From: Bacteroidota bacterium
Lineage (GTDB): Bacteria > Bacteroidota > Bacteroidia > Sphingobacteriales > Sphingobacteriaceae
NCBI GenBank assembly: GCA_013288235.1
Contig: JABDCF010000030.1
Location: 1-32,873 of the forward strand
Length of the DNA stretch: 32,873 nucleotides
Direction of reading: 5' to 3'
The notes under the pieces are model-generated. The model was not told the origin of the DNA and searched no databases. It was given only the letters and a program-made list of their open reading frames with translations. Each line of letters starts with the position of its first letter. Position 1 is the stretch's first letter. Made by a program: the position numbers and the translations under genes. Below are positions 1 through 8,055 of this stretch, in pieces.

Positions 1-336
1 AGCTATAGTAACATCGGTGCTCCCGCTTACGGCAGCAGCCTGGGTTTGTCCTGATTGAACAGCTGACTGAGTTTGATTAGTTACCTGGCTGTTAATATTC
101 GCTGCCTGGTTTTGTGTGGCCTGTACAGCGGCCTGGGTTTGGTTGCCCACCTGGGTTGTTACATTGGTGGCCTGGCTTACTATTTTTTGCGTAGTAGTTG
201 CAGCAGTAACAGTTGGTAAAACTGCATGGGTTACAATTTTGGTTGCAGTTTGTGCGCCTATGTTGAGCTGCGCCATACTTGTTGTTGCCGTGAATATTAA
301 GGTTGCAAAAGCCAGGGTTTTAATTACGTTTTTCAT
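1..336 (-). CDS. Secreted Q/T/A/N-rich repetitive protein (3' end outside window)
   Basis: Reading the minus strand from ATG at 336 gives 112 codons with no stop, so the gene runs off the left edge. The product begins with a typical signal peptide (MKNVIKTLAFATLIF, cleavage probably after SMAQ at about residue 22). After that it is low-complexity, with short units such as TQAAVQA, NQAANINSQV and NQTQSAVQ rich in Gln, Thr, Ala, Val and Asn and no Cys. This pattern suggests an exported fibrous, coiled or surface-exposed protein. No family is recognised. The open frame on the opposite strand is a shadow caused by the same biased composition. Confident as a coding region, unknown in function. Confidence 0.72.
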   Translation of the reverse strand, partial: MKNVIKTLAFATLIFTATTSMAQLNIGAQTATKIVTHAVLPTVTAATTTQKIVSQATNVTTQVGNQTQAAVQATQNQAANINSQVTNQTQSAVQSGQTQAAAVSGSTDVTIA

Positions 337-597
337 AATGTTGGTAAAATAAGTTTAACAATAAGTTATACCGGTACCTGATAGATATTTCGGATTCGGT
401 GTTAAAAAATATTTTACAAAGTTTGTGCCATCAGCCTGAGTATTGGCAGTAAATGGCACGCGACACTATGCAGAACAGGAAAGTGAACAGATTTCTGTAC
501 ATTTTTGGGCGATATTGAACCCTTCATTCTACAATATTAAATTAGAAGGCTTAAATAAATAAATGAGTGAACAACAAAATAATTCCGACTTCCGAAA

Positions 598-1338
598 CTA
601 AATTCCCAGAACCTGCTTTAATTTTACATACCCGGTTTTGCTTACAGGAATTTTTGCACCCGATTTCAGGATAGCCAGGTGGGCGTCTTTTTCATAAGGG
701 TCTATGCGGGTAATTTGCTGTATAGCTATCATGTAAGAACGGTGAACGCGGACGAAGTATCGAGGATCGAGCGTTTGCTCAAAAAAGTTCATCGTTTTAT
801 TTTTAAGGTACGAACCTTCCGCGGTATAAACGCTTACATAGTCATCATCTGCGGCCAAATAAATAACATCCTGTACCGGGATGATCTTTACCTTGGTGCC
901 AGTTTTAACCACAATGCGCTCGTGCTGTGCCGGCGAATTTGAAGCTTCCAGTAGTTCTTCAGTCTTTTTTGGTGAAGCTGCGCCGGGTGCTTGCGCCAGG
1001 TATTTTTCTATGGCTTTATTAAAGCGGTCTTTATTAAATGGCTTTAGCAGGTAATCAACCGCATGGGCCTCAAAAGCTTTTATGGCATATTCGTCAAACG
1101 CAGTAGTGAATATCACTGCCGGTTGGTGGTCAACAAGCTCCAGCATTTCAAAGCCATTTATTTTGGGCATCTGCACATCTAAAAATATAAGGTCGGGCTG
1201 GTGTTGCTGAATAGCTTTCAATCCTTCAAAACCATCGTTACATTCCTGCAAAACCTCTATCTGGTCAAAAGCCTGCAAATACTCCCTTACCACCATGCGG
1301 GCCAAAGGTTCATCATCAATAATTAAGGCGCTTTTCAT
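598..1338 (-). CDS. LytTR-family response regulator
   Basis: A 246-residue two-component regulator. Residues 1-120 form a CheY-like receiver with acidic pocket D8/D9, phospho-acceptor D54 (FLDVQMP), T78/T79 and K99 (LLKPF). Residues about 140-244 form a LytTR DNA-binding domain (IVVKTGTKVKIIP ... FVRVHRSYMIAI ... IPVSKTGY). Family members bind direct repeats in promoters when phosphorylated by a LytS-type kinase. The gene follows the kinase gene by 3 nt on the same strand, so the two form one transcription unit that begins with the LiaF-like gene at 3269. The whole set probably senses envelope or membrane stress. Length and motifs are normal. Confidence 0.95.
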   Translation of the reverse strand: MKSALIIDDEPLARMVVREYLQAFDQIEVLQECNDGFEGLKAIQQHQPDLIFLDVQMPKINGFEMLELVDHQPAVIFTTAFDEYAIKAFEAHAVDYLLKPFNKDRFNKAIEKYLAQAPGAASPKKTEELLEASNSPAQHERIVVKTGTKVKIIPVQDVIYLAADDDYVSVYTAEGSYLKNKTMNFFEQTLDPRYFVRVHRSYMIAIQQITRIDPYEKDAHLAILKSGAKIPVSKTGYVKLKQVLGI

Positions 1339-1341
1339 AAA

Positions 1342-2375
1342 TTACAGCTGCGGTACTTTTATAATAGTTGTAAATATATTATCATTTGCGTGAGTTTCCA
1401 TCAAATCATTTCGTGCAAAAAGCAAATATAACCTTCGCTGTACCCCACGTAACCCAAAACCGGTACCTTGTTTAGGCCTCGAGGTTTGCGGATCATACGG
1501 GTTTTGTACCATTAATATCAGGTAACTGCCTTCCATCTCGGCCCTTATGCTCACTACAACGTCGCCGGTAGTATCATAAAGCCCGAATTTAATAGCATTT
1601 TCAACAATTGGCTGCAGCAGCATAGAGGGCAATATGGCCGCACCTGATTTTGTATCGCAGCTTATTTCGGTTTGCAGCCTATGCCCGAAACGTACTTTTT
1701 CAATATCCAGGTACAAGTTAAGGTGTTGCAGTTCATCAGTCAAGGGCACCTGCTGCTGATCGTCTTTTTTTAAAGTACCGCGTAAAAAATCCGAAAGCTG
1801 GTGTATCATCCTCCGGGCCTCATCGGGCTTGAAGCCTATCAGGGCATTGATAGAATTAAGGCTGTTGAATAAAAAATGCGGCTGTAACTGCTGGCGTAAG
1901 TTATATAACTCGGCATCCCGGGCAAGTTTTTCGGCTTCAGATTTACGCTTTTCATTTTCTTTCTGATCTATTTGCGAATACCAGATCATGCTGATCATCG
2001 CCATCCAGCCAATCGCTAAAAAAAATATATAAAAGCCCTTATGTATACCGACTGTATTAAAAAGTTGGTATAGGCCGGGCCGGTAGTTAAAAGCGGTAGC
2101 AGCCACCGGCAGCCTAAAGTGCAAATAGTGGCGAGGGCGCCACACCATATCAAAATATTAACATAACTGCCCTTGCCGGGTTGATAGTAACGCAGGTTGT
2201 TATTTATTAACCAGCAAGCCGCCGCCATTAATATAGAGCTGACCAAACCATCGGTGAAGGCAATGTACCATATAAATCCAAAACTATGGATGATATACGT
2301 TTGCAGGCCAATCCAGGCCACCCCGCAAAGTATCAATATTCCGTATAGTCTTGAAGATGTGGATTGTAATGCCAT
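1342..2375 (-). CDS. LytS-family sensor histidine kinase, split by a one-base frameshift
   Basis: Two overlapping minus-strand frames together encode one kinase. Frame A (2375 to 2016, 119 codons) starts MALQSTSSRLYG and holds several hydrophobic membrane helices. Frame B (1342-2148) carries the last helix (LAIGWMAMISMIWYS), a short coiled linker, the His_kinase motif LQPHFLFNSLNSINAL with the phospho-acceptor His, and a HATPase region (LLQPIVENAIKFG, GTGFGLRGVQRRL). Frame A stops exactly at a run of eight A (T on the coding strand) at 2018-2025. A ninth base would join ...FIYFF to LAIGW and give about 344 residues, the usual size of such kinases. In frame B the residues before that junction (MVWRPRHYLHF...) are not family-like, so a start at 2148 is unlikely. 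It is either a sequencing error, an inactive allele or a phase-variable gene. The partner is the LytTR regulator next door. Confidence 0.85.
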
Positions 2376-2456
2376 GTTGTAGTCCGAAAGTCCGAAAGCC
2401 GAAAAATCAGTTTATATTAAATTAGTTGTTAATATTTTCATTGATTGCCAGCTTCC

Positions 2457-3269
2457 TTAAAAGCTTCTGATATCGACTCCTGCAAAAATTGAAACTCCTT
2501 TAAGCACCAGCACCTTATCGCTTCCGGGTGTTGCTGTGCTTTTCATCCTTTTATCATCAATGCCGGCAAAAACAGCAGCCAAATCGGGCACAACCTGCCA
2601 GTGAGGGGGCACAATCATTTTAATGCCGCCAAATACTTGTGTTACATCAATCATTACGCGGCCATTAATATCGGCCTGGGTAAAGTCAATTTCGGCGCCA
2701 CCAAAAATGTTAACTATTTCGCCGCCTTTAAAGTCTTTGGATAGGATGGTTTTTTTAACGCCTCCAAAAATAGATACGGCATCAAGATAGTCATCGCCAG
2801 TAGGCGGATAACTGGAAGGACCGGTAGGTGGAATAGTTGATGAAGCTTGATCGGCAGGCGGATTGTTGGGATCGAAGCTGGTTTGGGTCCGCCAATCCCA
2901 TTTATGGCTGTAGTTCTTTCCCCAGCGCTCCTTATCGAAACGACTATGGCGCCTTAATATCATCCATAAACCAAAAGCAATGATGAGCAGCGGCCATTCT
3001 ATGTCGCCGGCGCCATGTATGTTTTCGCCCAGTAAAAACACCAAGCCAACCAGTAGTAAAATAAATGATGTTGAATTATGGAAATTGCTCCTTGCGCCTA
3101 TAAAAAGCCCCCAAAAAATCAACCACATTGGCCAGCTAAACAGCCAGTGGGGGATAAAAAAGAAGTCGAACTGCCGGAATAGCAGTACGCCGCCTACGGC
3201 GAGTAAAATTATCCCTGCCAGGGCTTTGCCATTGCGGGGATTGTTAGGGTATTCTATATTGTCGCTCAT
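2457..3269 (-). CDS. LiaF-like envelope-stress membrane protein
   Basis: A 270-residue protein. Residues about 14-107 form four membrane helices of the LiaF transmembrane/DUF5668 type (ALAGIILLAVGGVLL, FFIPHWLFSWPMW). A polar Pro-rich linker follows to about 160. The C-terminal part is a beta-rich LiaF-type domain with repeated strands SIFGGV, NIFGGAE, QVFGGIKMIVPPHW, VFAGIDD and SIFAGVDI. In Firmicutes, LiaF restrains a two-component system that answers cell-wall damage. The LytS/LytTR genes lie 81 nt downstream in the same direction, so a similar sensing role is inferred. A shorter paralog of the membrane part lies at 4747-5121. A good Bacteroidota promoter stands 26 nt upstream. Confidence 0.88.
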   Translation of the reverse strand: MSDNIEYPNNPRNGKALAGIILLAVGGVLLFRQFDFFFIPHWLFSWPMWLIFWGLFIGARSNFHNSTSFILLLVGLVFLLGENIHGAGDIEWPLLIIAFGLWMILRRHSRFDKERWGKNYSHKWDWRTQTSFDPNNPPADQASSTIPPTGPSSYPPTGDDYLDAVSIFGGVKKTILSKDFKGGEIVNIFGGAEIDFTQADINGRVMIDVTQVFGGIKMIVPPHWQVVPDLAAVFAGIDDKRMKSTATPGSDKVLVLKGVSIFAGVDIRSF

Positions 3270-3294
3270 TATTATGCTATTTTAAAATCCTATC

Positions 3295-3326
3295 CAAAAC
3301 TAAGGTAACATTATATGTATGCCAAA
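3295..3326 (-). promoter_or_regulatory. Promoter of the LiaF-LytS-LytTR operon
   Basis: On the minus strand TTTG (3323-3326) is followed by a 20-nt spacer and TAGTTTTG (3295-3302). This matches the Bacteroidota primary-sigma pattern TTTG-N17-23-TAnnTTTG exactly. Transcription would start near 3288, about 19 nt before the LiaF-like ATG. Confidence 0.7.
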
Positions 3327-3519
3327 CAAAAACTGGCAGTATATTTAAACTAATCGGTAAGGGGTAATAATATGTCGGTGAAAAAGTTGGTGGGTGTCGC
3401 TGTTTCTTCTATGTCCTTCGCCTGGATACAAATTATCGAGGATAAATTTTTTCTCATAATACTTAAAACGCACAAATTAATGGATTTAAAACATATTTTA
3501 GGGGCTTGTAATTATTTAA

Positions 3520-4674
3520 ATGGAACAGGAATTTACTACTTCAATCGGCTTTAAAATTTTCTACGGCGCTGTAGCTGGCGTTGCATTCATTATCGCCGCA
3601 TATCTTTTTACAAATTTCAGCTCAAACAGCTACGGGGCAGGGGTTTGTTTTGCTATCGTTCTGTCACCAATTGCCGTTGCTATCGCAGTAAACCTTTACA
3701 AAAGAAAACTTGTATTTTTTGATGACAGCGTGCGCTATAGCAGTATTTGGGGGACGAAAGAATTATTAAACAGCGATGTAAAGGGGTTTAGGATAGGTGA
3801 GAAAGCTATATTTATTGAACCGCTGCAAACCGGCTATTCACGGATAATGATACGGGATTATTTGAGCATTGGCAGTACAAAAGATCTTAAAGGCTCCCTG
3901 GAAAGCCGCTTTATCAATTTAGACAAAGCGGAATTTGAGCAGGAAAAAGAAGAAATATTAAAAGATACCGAACTTGGGCGTACCGAGGAGGACAGGGAAA
4001 CAATATTAAAAAACGCCCGCAAATATGTAATGGTATTTAACTTTATAGCTATGGGGTTGTTTTTTCTGACTATATATTTTCACGGGAACAATTATTGGTT
4101 GCGCGTTATAGCGCTCATTTACCCATTAGCGGGCCTGGCATTAATGAAGATAAGCAAAGGCTTGATAAGATTATACGCAAAGAAAAGCAGCGCTTATCCA
4201 ACGATTTTTATCGGCATGCTTTTCTCTTCAATTGTAGTATCAGTATTGTCGTTCATTGATACTAAAATTATAAGTTTCGATAACTTATGGGCCCCGTTGA
4301 TAATGGTATTTATAGTTGTGTTTTCAGCGCTGTATTACCTTTCGATAAAATTGGCAAAAGCCCCGGTTTTACACCAGATCGCTTTTGTAATTATTATTTC
4401 AGGCGCTTACGCATTTGGGGGCACACTATTGTCAAATTCCCTGTTCGACCAATCAAAACCACAAATATTTTCGACAACTGTTACTGATCATCATATTACT
4501 AATGGTAAATCAACCAGCTACCATATTATTATTGGCGGATGGGACAACCGGCCCGAAGGAGAAAATATTTCGGTTTCATCATCATTTTATTACAATGCCC
4601 AGGTAGGCTCAATGGTAAAAGTTAATTTAAAAAAGGGCTTATTTAATGTTCCCTGGTATTTTATTTCTCAATAA
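3520..4674 (+). CDS. Multi-pass membrane protein of unknown function
   Basis: A 384-residue protein with no family I recognise. Two hydrophobic helices (about residues 12-31 and 39-59) are followed by a soluble segment (60-165) with a PH-like look (KLVFFDDSVRYSSIWG, IFIEPLQTGYSRIMIRDY) and a charged helix (EFEQEKEEILKDTELG). About five further membrane helices span 168-325. The C-terminus (330-384) is a soluble beta-rich tail (ITNGKSTSYHIIIGGW ... VKVNLKKGLFNVPWY), a form often seen at the end of small-molecule-independent membrane proteins of unknown role. It is transcribed opposite to its neighbours and sits between two LiaF-like paralogs. Start is the only ATG near the homopolymer-rich upstream region, with no strong ribosome site. 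Confidence 0.8.
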   Translation: MEQEFTTSIGFKIFYGAVAGVAFIIAAYLFTNFSSNSYGAGVCFAIVLSPIAVAIAVNLYKRKLVFFDDSVRYSSIWGTKELLNSDVKGFRIGEKAIFIEPLQTGYSRIMIRDYLSIGSTKDLKGSLESRFINLDKAEFEQEKEEILKDTELGRTEEDRETILKNARKYVMVFNFIAMGLFFLTIYFHGNNYWLRVIALIYPLAGLALMKISKGLIRLYAKKSSAYPTIFIGMLFSSIVVSVLSFIDTKIISFDNLWAPLIMVFIVVFSALYYLSIKLAKAPVLHQIAFVIIISGAYAFGGTLLSNSLFDQSKPQIFSTTVTDHHITNGKSTSYHIIIGGWDNRPEGENISVSSSFYYNAQVGSMVKVNLKKGLFNVPWYFISQ

Positions 4675-4680
4675 ATATGC

Positions 4681-4715
4681 AAAAAAAAAGCCGGGCAGTA
4701 TAACAACCACCCGGC
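4681..4715 (-). terminator. Intrinsic terminator for the LiaF-TM paralog
   Basis: On the minus strand GCCGGG (4710-4715) pairs with CCCGGC (4690-4695) and is followed by nine T (4681-4689). It lies 31 nt after the stop of the 4747-5121 gene. The stem may also end the plus-strand gene whose stop is at 4674, but that direction lacks a T tract. Confidence 0.75.
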
Positions 4716-4746
4716 CCCTAACCACTTATAAAACCTAAACCATGCA

Positions 4747-5121
4747 TTAAACTTCTTTATAATCACTGCCGTGATACGGAGCATCCACCGGCTTATTGTT
4801 ATGCCGCATTACCATCCATGCGCCGACGCCAATAATGGCTACCGGCCATACTAAACGTTCCGAATTATCTACATTTTCAGTTAATAAAAATGCGGTACCT
4901 ATCACGATCATCCATATCCATACGGGCTTCCTGAAATTGTATTTGCCGCCCATATAAACCCCGTAGGCGATGATCCACATTGGCCAGCTAAAAAGCCAGT
5001 GTGGTATAAAAAACATGTCGAACTGATCGATAAGTAACAGGCCGCCGATGATTACTATAATGATGCCGGCCATTGTTTTCCCGTTGTGGGAAGTATTTGG
5101 GTTGGATATGTTGGTTTCCAT
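4747..5121 (-). CDS. LiaF transmembrane-domain (DUF5668-type) protein
   Basis: A 124-residue membrane protein that is a paralog of the N-terminal half of the LiaF-like protein at 2457-3269. Both share NGK-(A/T)-(L/M)-AGII near the start and the block FFIPHWLFSWPMW. Four helices are visible (about 16-32, 37-57, 67-83, 91-107). The C-terminal LiaF beta domain is missing and replaced by a short polar tail ending DYKEV. It could act as a membrane sensor or partner of the longer paralog; this is inference. It has its own promoter-like sequence (5145-5176) and its own terminator, so it is probably monocistronic. Confidence 0.82.
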   Translation of the reverse strand: METNISNPNTSHNGKTMAGIIIVIIGGLLLIDQFDMFFIPHWLFSWPMWIIAYGVYMGGKYNFRKPVWIWMIVIGTAFLLTENVDNSERLVWPVAIIGVGAWMVMRHNNKPVDAPYHGSDYKEV

Positions 5122-5144
5122 TGTTTTGAGTTTTAAATCTTACC

Positions 5145-5176
5145 CAAAAGTACGGCGCTATTAAAGGCGCGGCAAT
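5145..5176 (-). promoter_or_regulatory. Promoter of the LiaF-TM paralog
   Basis: The -7 box TACTTTTG on the minus strand (5145-5152) matches TAnnTTTG. A weak -33 element ATTG lies 20 nt further upstream. The box is 24 nt from the ATG, nearly the same as the 26 nt at the longer paralog. Confidence 0.5.
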
Positions 5177-5244
5177 GAAATGTTGGCAAGGTGGTTATAG
5201 AAGTCGGCAGGGAAGGAGATATTGTCGGTGAATTGAGAGGGGTA

Positions 5245-5277
5245 AAACTTGCGAAGTTTCGAAAACTTCGCAAGTTT
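5245..5277. repeat. 33-bp palindrome, copy 1
   Basis: Perfect inverted repeat with 15-bp arms (AAACTTGCGAAGTTT) and a 3-nt CGA loop. It lies 10 nt beyond the stop of the agmatine deiminase gene. The same core occurs reversed at 12394-12426, with two base pairs changed on both arms. It probably ends transcription or stabilises the 3' end. Confidence 0.8.
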
Positions 5278-5286
5278 GGCGAAGGA

Positions 5287-6345
5287 TTAAACCTCCGGCT
5301 CTTGCTGGCTTAAGCAATGAAAGCTGCCCAATCCCCATATAATATCAGTTGAACCAATACCAACAACTTTTCTATCAGGGAAACATGCCTGTAAAATATC
5401 CAGCGCCTTTTCATCCTTTTTCGACCGGTAGGTAGGCACAATAACCGCTGAATTGGCGATATAAAAATTGGCGTATGATGCCGGCAAACGCTGATCCTGG
5501 TAAATTACTTCATCTGGCATTGGCAATTCAACAATGTTTAGTTGTTTGCCATTAAGCAGGCGCATGGTTTTTAAAGTTTGCAGGTTTTCCTGCAGGATAT
5601 GATAATTTTCGTCGTTTTTGTTTTCTTCAATAACAGTAACAACGGTATCCTCGTTTATAAAACGGGCAATATCGTCTATGTGGCCATCGGTATCATCGCC
5701 AATAATGCCATCGCCAAGCCATAAAACCTGCTCAACACCGTAATAATTTTGCAGGTAGCCCTCTATTTGCTGCAGGTTTAAATGCGGGTTTCGGTTTTTA
5801 TTGAGCAAGCAGGCAGTACTGGTTAAAACAGTCCCTTTACCGTTGAAGTCAACCGAGCCGCCTTCCATTACAATACCGGGATGATATACCGGCAAGCCCA
5901 AACGTTCCCCAATTTTGGAGGGGATAACATCATCCAAATCAAAAGGAGGATATTTACCACCCCAGGCGTTATAACCCCAGTCTACAATTGCTTTTTGTTT
6001 TGTTTCAGGGTTGATCAAAAACGCAGGCCCATGATCGCGGCACCAGGCATCATTTGTTGGGAAATTGAAAAATTCAACTTTGGTTAAGTCGACACCAGCG
6101 GCTGTTAATTGCTGTTTGGCAAAGGCCATCATTTGTTCATCAGCGATGTTTATGCGCACCAATTCCCCCTCGGTCAATACTTTTATAAACTCACAATACT
6201 TTGGATAGATTAAACCAATTTTGCCCGGCCATGATTCTTCCTTATGCGGCCAGCTGAGCCAGGTAGCGGTGTGTTTTGCCCATTCGGCGGGGAAGTGGAA
6301 ACCGTTTTGTCTCGGGTTGCTCATGGTTGATAGTTCATGGTTCAT
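5287..6345 (-). CDS. aguA: Agmatine deiminase (peptidyl-arginine deiminase family)
   Basis: This 352-residue enzyme hydrolyses agmatine to N-carbamoylputrescine and ammonia in the cytoplasm. Family blocks are in order: WLSWPHKEESW (29-39), WCRDHGP (101-107), EGGS (161-164), GDDTDGHIDD (216-225, catalytic His 222) and a C-terminal SFHCLSQQ with nucleophile Cys344. The next enzyme of the pathway, AguB, is encoded 123 nt upstream on the same strand. ATG at 6345 is the longest start. The second ATG at 6324 (MSNPRQNGFHFPAEW) fits the family better because the first seven codons look like intergenic repeat sequence. The gene ends next to a 33-bp palindrome. Confidence 0.93.
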   Translation of the reverse strand: MNHELSTMSNPRQNGFHFPAEWAKHTATWLSWPHKEESWPGKIGLIYPKYCEFIKVLTEGELVRINIADEQMMAFAKQQLTAAGVDLTKVEFFNFPTNDAWCRDHGPAFLINPETKQKAIVDWGYNAWGGKYPPFDLDDVIPSKIGERLGLPVYHPGIVMEGGSVDFNGKGTVLTSTACLLNKNRNPHLNLQQIEGYLQNYYGVEQVLWLGDGIIGDDTDGHIDDIARFINEDTVVTVIEENKNDENYHILQENLQTLKTMRLLNGKQLNIVELPMPDEVIYQDQRLPASYANFYIANSAVIVPTYRSKKDEKALDILQACFPDRKVVGIGSTDIIWGLGSFHCLSQQEPEV

Positions 6346-6374
6346 AGGTGGAATATTTGTTTCCCTTTGTTATT

Positions 6375-6447
6375 CAATCTCGTCTCTAACAGGTTGGCGT
6401 ATAGGCATGGCGACGAGATTGCTTCGTCGTTCCTCCTCGCAATGACA
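6375..6447. repeat. Interspersed intergenic repeat (caatctcgtc ... gacgagattg)
   Basis: caatctcgtc at 6375-6384 and gacgagattg at 6412-6421 form a 10-bp inverted repeat, followed by cttcgtcgttcctcctcgca. The right half resembles the widespread 'gtcattgcgaggaggaac...gcaatctc' intergenic elements known from many bacterial genomes. It separates aguB from aguA. The link to that element class is from memory and not searched. Confidence 0.55.
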
Positions 6448-6468
6448 AAATTTTATAGTTAATTAAGA

Positions 6469-7338
6469 TTAATCTTCATCAAGAAATCGCTTCGTTATTG
6501 GCTGGTACGAATCAATCCGTCTGTCCCTCATAAAAGGCCAGTGGCTTCGGTAATAGTCAGATTTATCAAGATCAAGTTCCTGTACAACAACTTCTTCGTC
6601 GGTATGTGATGCCTGGTAAATTATTGTTCCGAAAGGATTTGAGAAAAACGACCCGCCCCAAAACTTTAGGCCAGCTTCTTCACCGGCGCGGTTCACACTT
6701 ACCACATGCACTCCGTTTGCTACCGCGTGCGAACGCTGGATTGTTTGCCAGGCGTTGTATTGCTCAATATTGGTTTGCTCGTCTTGCGTTGTAGCCCAGC
6801 CAATTGCAGTCGGGTAAAATAATATTTCGGCGCCCATCAGGGACGTAATGCGGGCAGCCTCGGGGTACCATTGGTCCCAGCAAATGAGCACGCCGATGGT
6901 GGCATAATTAGTTTTAAAAACTTTATAGCCAAGATCGCCGGGTGTAAAATAAAATTTTTCATAAAAGCCGGGGTCATCAGGTATATGCATTTTGCGATAC
7001 TTACCGAGGTAAGTGCCATCAGCATCTAAAACTGCCGTTGTGTTGTGGTAAAGCCCCTGTGCGCGTTTCTCGAATAATGAGGCAATGATCACCACATTCA
7101 ATTCTGCTGCAATTGCCGACAGTGCATCCGTTGAAGGGCCGGGAATAGCTTCAGCAAGTTTAAAATTATCGTAATCTTCTACATCGCAAAAGTAAAGCGA
7201 GGTAAACAGTTCCTGTAAACAAACTATTTGGGCGCCTTTTTTCGCGGCTTCCCTTATTTTTACAATAGCTTTATTTAAATTTTCCTGCTTATCGGCAGTA
7301 CAGGCCATTTGTACAAGCCCTACATTTACTTTGCTCAT
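6469..7338 (-). CDS. aguB: N-carbamoylputrescine amidase (nitrilase superfamily)
   Basis: A 289-residue nitrilase-fold amidase that converts N-carbamoylputrescine to putrescine, CO2 and ammonia. The catalytic triad is visible: Glu43 (CLQELF), Lys116 (YRKMHIPDD) and Cys153 (GVLICWDQWYPEAAR). The motif WDQWYPE and the length are typical of AguB rather than generic nitrilases. It lies upstream of aguA on the same strand, so both steps from agmatine to putrescine are together. A minus-strand promoter box (TATTTTTG) ends 17 nt before the ATG. Confidence 0.94.
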   Translation of the reverse strand: MSKVNVGLVQMACTADKQENLNKAIVKIREAAKKGAQIVCLQELFTSLYFCDVEDYDNFKLAEAIPGPSTDALSAIAAELNVVIIASLFEKRAQGLYHNTTAVLDADGTYLGKYRKMHIPDDPGFYEKFYFTPGDLGYKVFKTNYATIGVLICWDQWYPEAARITSLMGAEILFYPTAIGWATTQDEQTNIEQYNAWQTIQRSHAVANGVHVVSVNRAGEEAGLKFWGGSFFSNPFGTIIYQASHTDEEVVVQELDLDKSDYYRSHWPFMRDRRIDSYQPITKRFLDED

Positions 7339-7354
7339 CCCGGTGAAATTTGCG

Positions 7355-7384
7355 CAAAAATAGGGTTTTTTATGTAGTCCGAAA
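7355..7384 (-). promoter_or_regulatory. Promoter of aguB
   Basis: Minus-strand TATTTTTG (7355-7362) matches TAnnTTTG, with TTTC (7381-7384) 18 nt upstream as a -33-like element. The predicted leader is about 10 nt. The -33 element lies inside the intergenic repeat that starts at 7376. Confidence 0.5.
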
Positions 7385-7506
7385 GTCAGGAAAGTCCGAA
7401 AGTCGGAGAAGAAAAAAAATAATGCGAAAGTCGATAAGGTCGGGTAAGGTTAATTAAACCGGTTCTGCCTTCTGACTTTTCCGACTTTCTGACTTTTCCG
7501 ACTCTG
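7376..7506. repeat. Word-iterated inverted repeat (tccgaaagtc family), partly coding
   Basis: The left arm (7376-7441) repeats gtccgaaagtc and aaagtcgg words. The right arm (about 7466-7506) repeats the complementary gacttttccgac words. The right arm lies inside the response-regulator gene and encodes its last 16 residues. Related arms occur at 2377-2405, 10604-10729 and 30935-31062. Confidence 0.75.
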
Positions 7507-7864
7507 CCTCAATCAATCCGTTTACCTTATCTATAAGTTCTTCAATGCCAAAAGGTTTGGCAATTATAGCATCACATCCGCAGTTTAGCTGATCCGGATT
7601 GCCATCCAGGTATGCCGAACATAAAATAACCGGAATATTGTTCGACTGTATACTCGCTTTCATTTTACGGCAAATATCATCGCCTTTGTGGCCATTCAGA
7701 TTATGATCCAGTATAACCAGGTCGGGCCGGTAAGCTTTTACAATTTCAATAAATTGTTTACTGTTTGTGGTGATGTTCACTTCAAATTTTTCATACAACA
7801 ATACTTCTTTTACAACATCCAGTATGTCCTGGTTATCATCAAGCACTAATATCCGCTTTAGCAT
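7454..7864 (-). CDS. Stand-alone response regulator receiver protein
   Basis: A 136-residue CheY-like protein with no output domain. Key residues are D9/D10, phospho-acceptor D53 (VILDHNLNG), S83 (LCSAY) and K103 (IAKPFG). It may relay phosphate or be regulated by an orphan hybrid kinase elsewhere; no kinase is adjacent. The last 16 residues (ESEKSESRKSQKAEPV, encoded at 7457-7504) are very polar and come from an intergenic repeat rather than from the receiver fold. The fold would be complete at about residue 120. The gene has probably lost its original stop and been extended by the repeat. Confidence 0.9.
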   Translation of the reverse strand: MLKRILVLDDNQDILDVVKEVLLYEKFEVNITTNSKQFIEIVKAYRPDLVILDHNLNGHKGDDICRKMKASIQSNNIPVILCSAYLDGNPDQLNCGCDAIIAKPFGIEELIDKVNGLIEAESEKSESRKSQKAEPV

Positions 7865-8055
7865 AATATAATAGTTTTGCAGGCGCCGGGAGTACGTCCC
7901 TAAATAACCGAACCTGTTATAAATAAGTGATTAATTGAAATTACTGCCGGTTCGACTCTTTGGTAAAGCCGATGGTTTAATGTTACTGCAATAATTAAAC
8001 CCGCAATTTAAGCATGTAGCGTTTTTTTTTACATAATTAAACTACCTTTATCCTA

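Noticed and set aside
116..352. Plus-strand open frame of 78 codons
   Set aside because: It is the mirror of the signal-peptide-bearing minus-strand gene (1-336); hydrophobicity comes from its repetitive composition.
3372..3554. 60-codon plus-strand frame
   Set aside because: It overlaps the start of the 384-residue gene in another frame, has no recognisable domain and no ribosome site.
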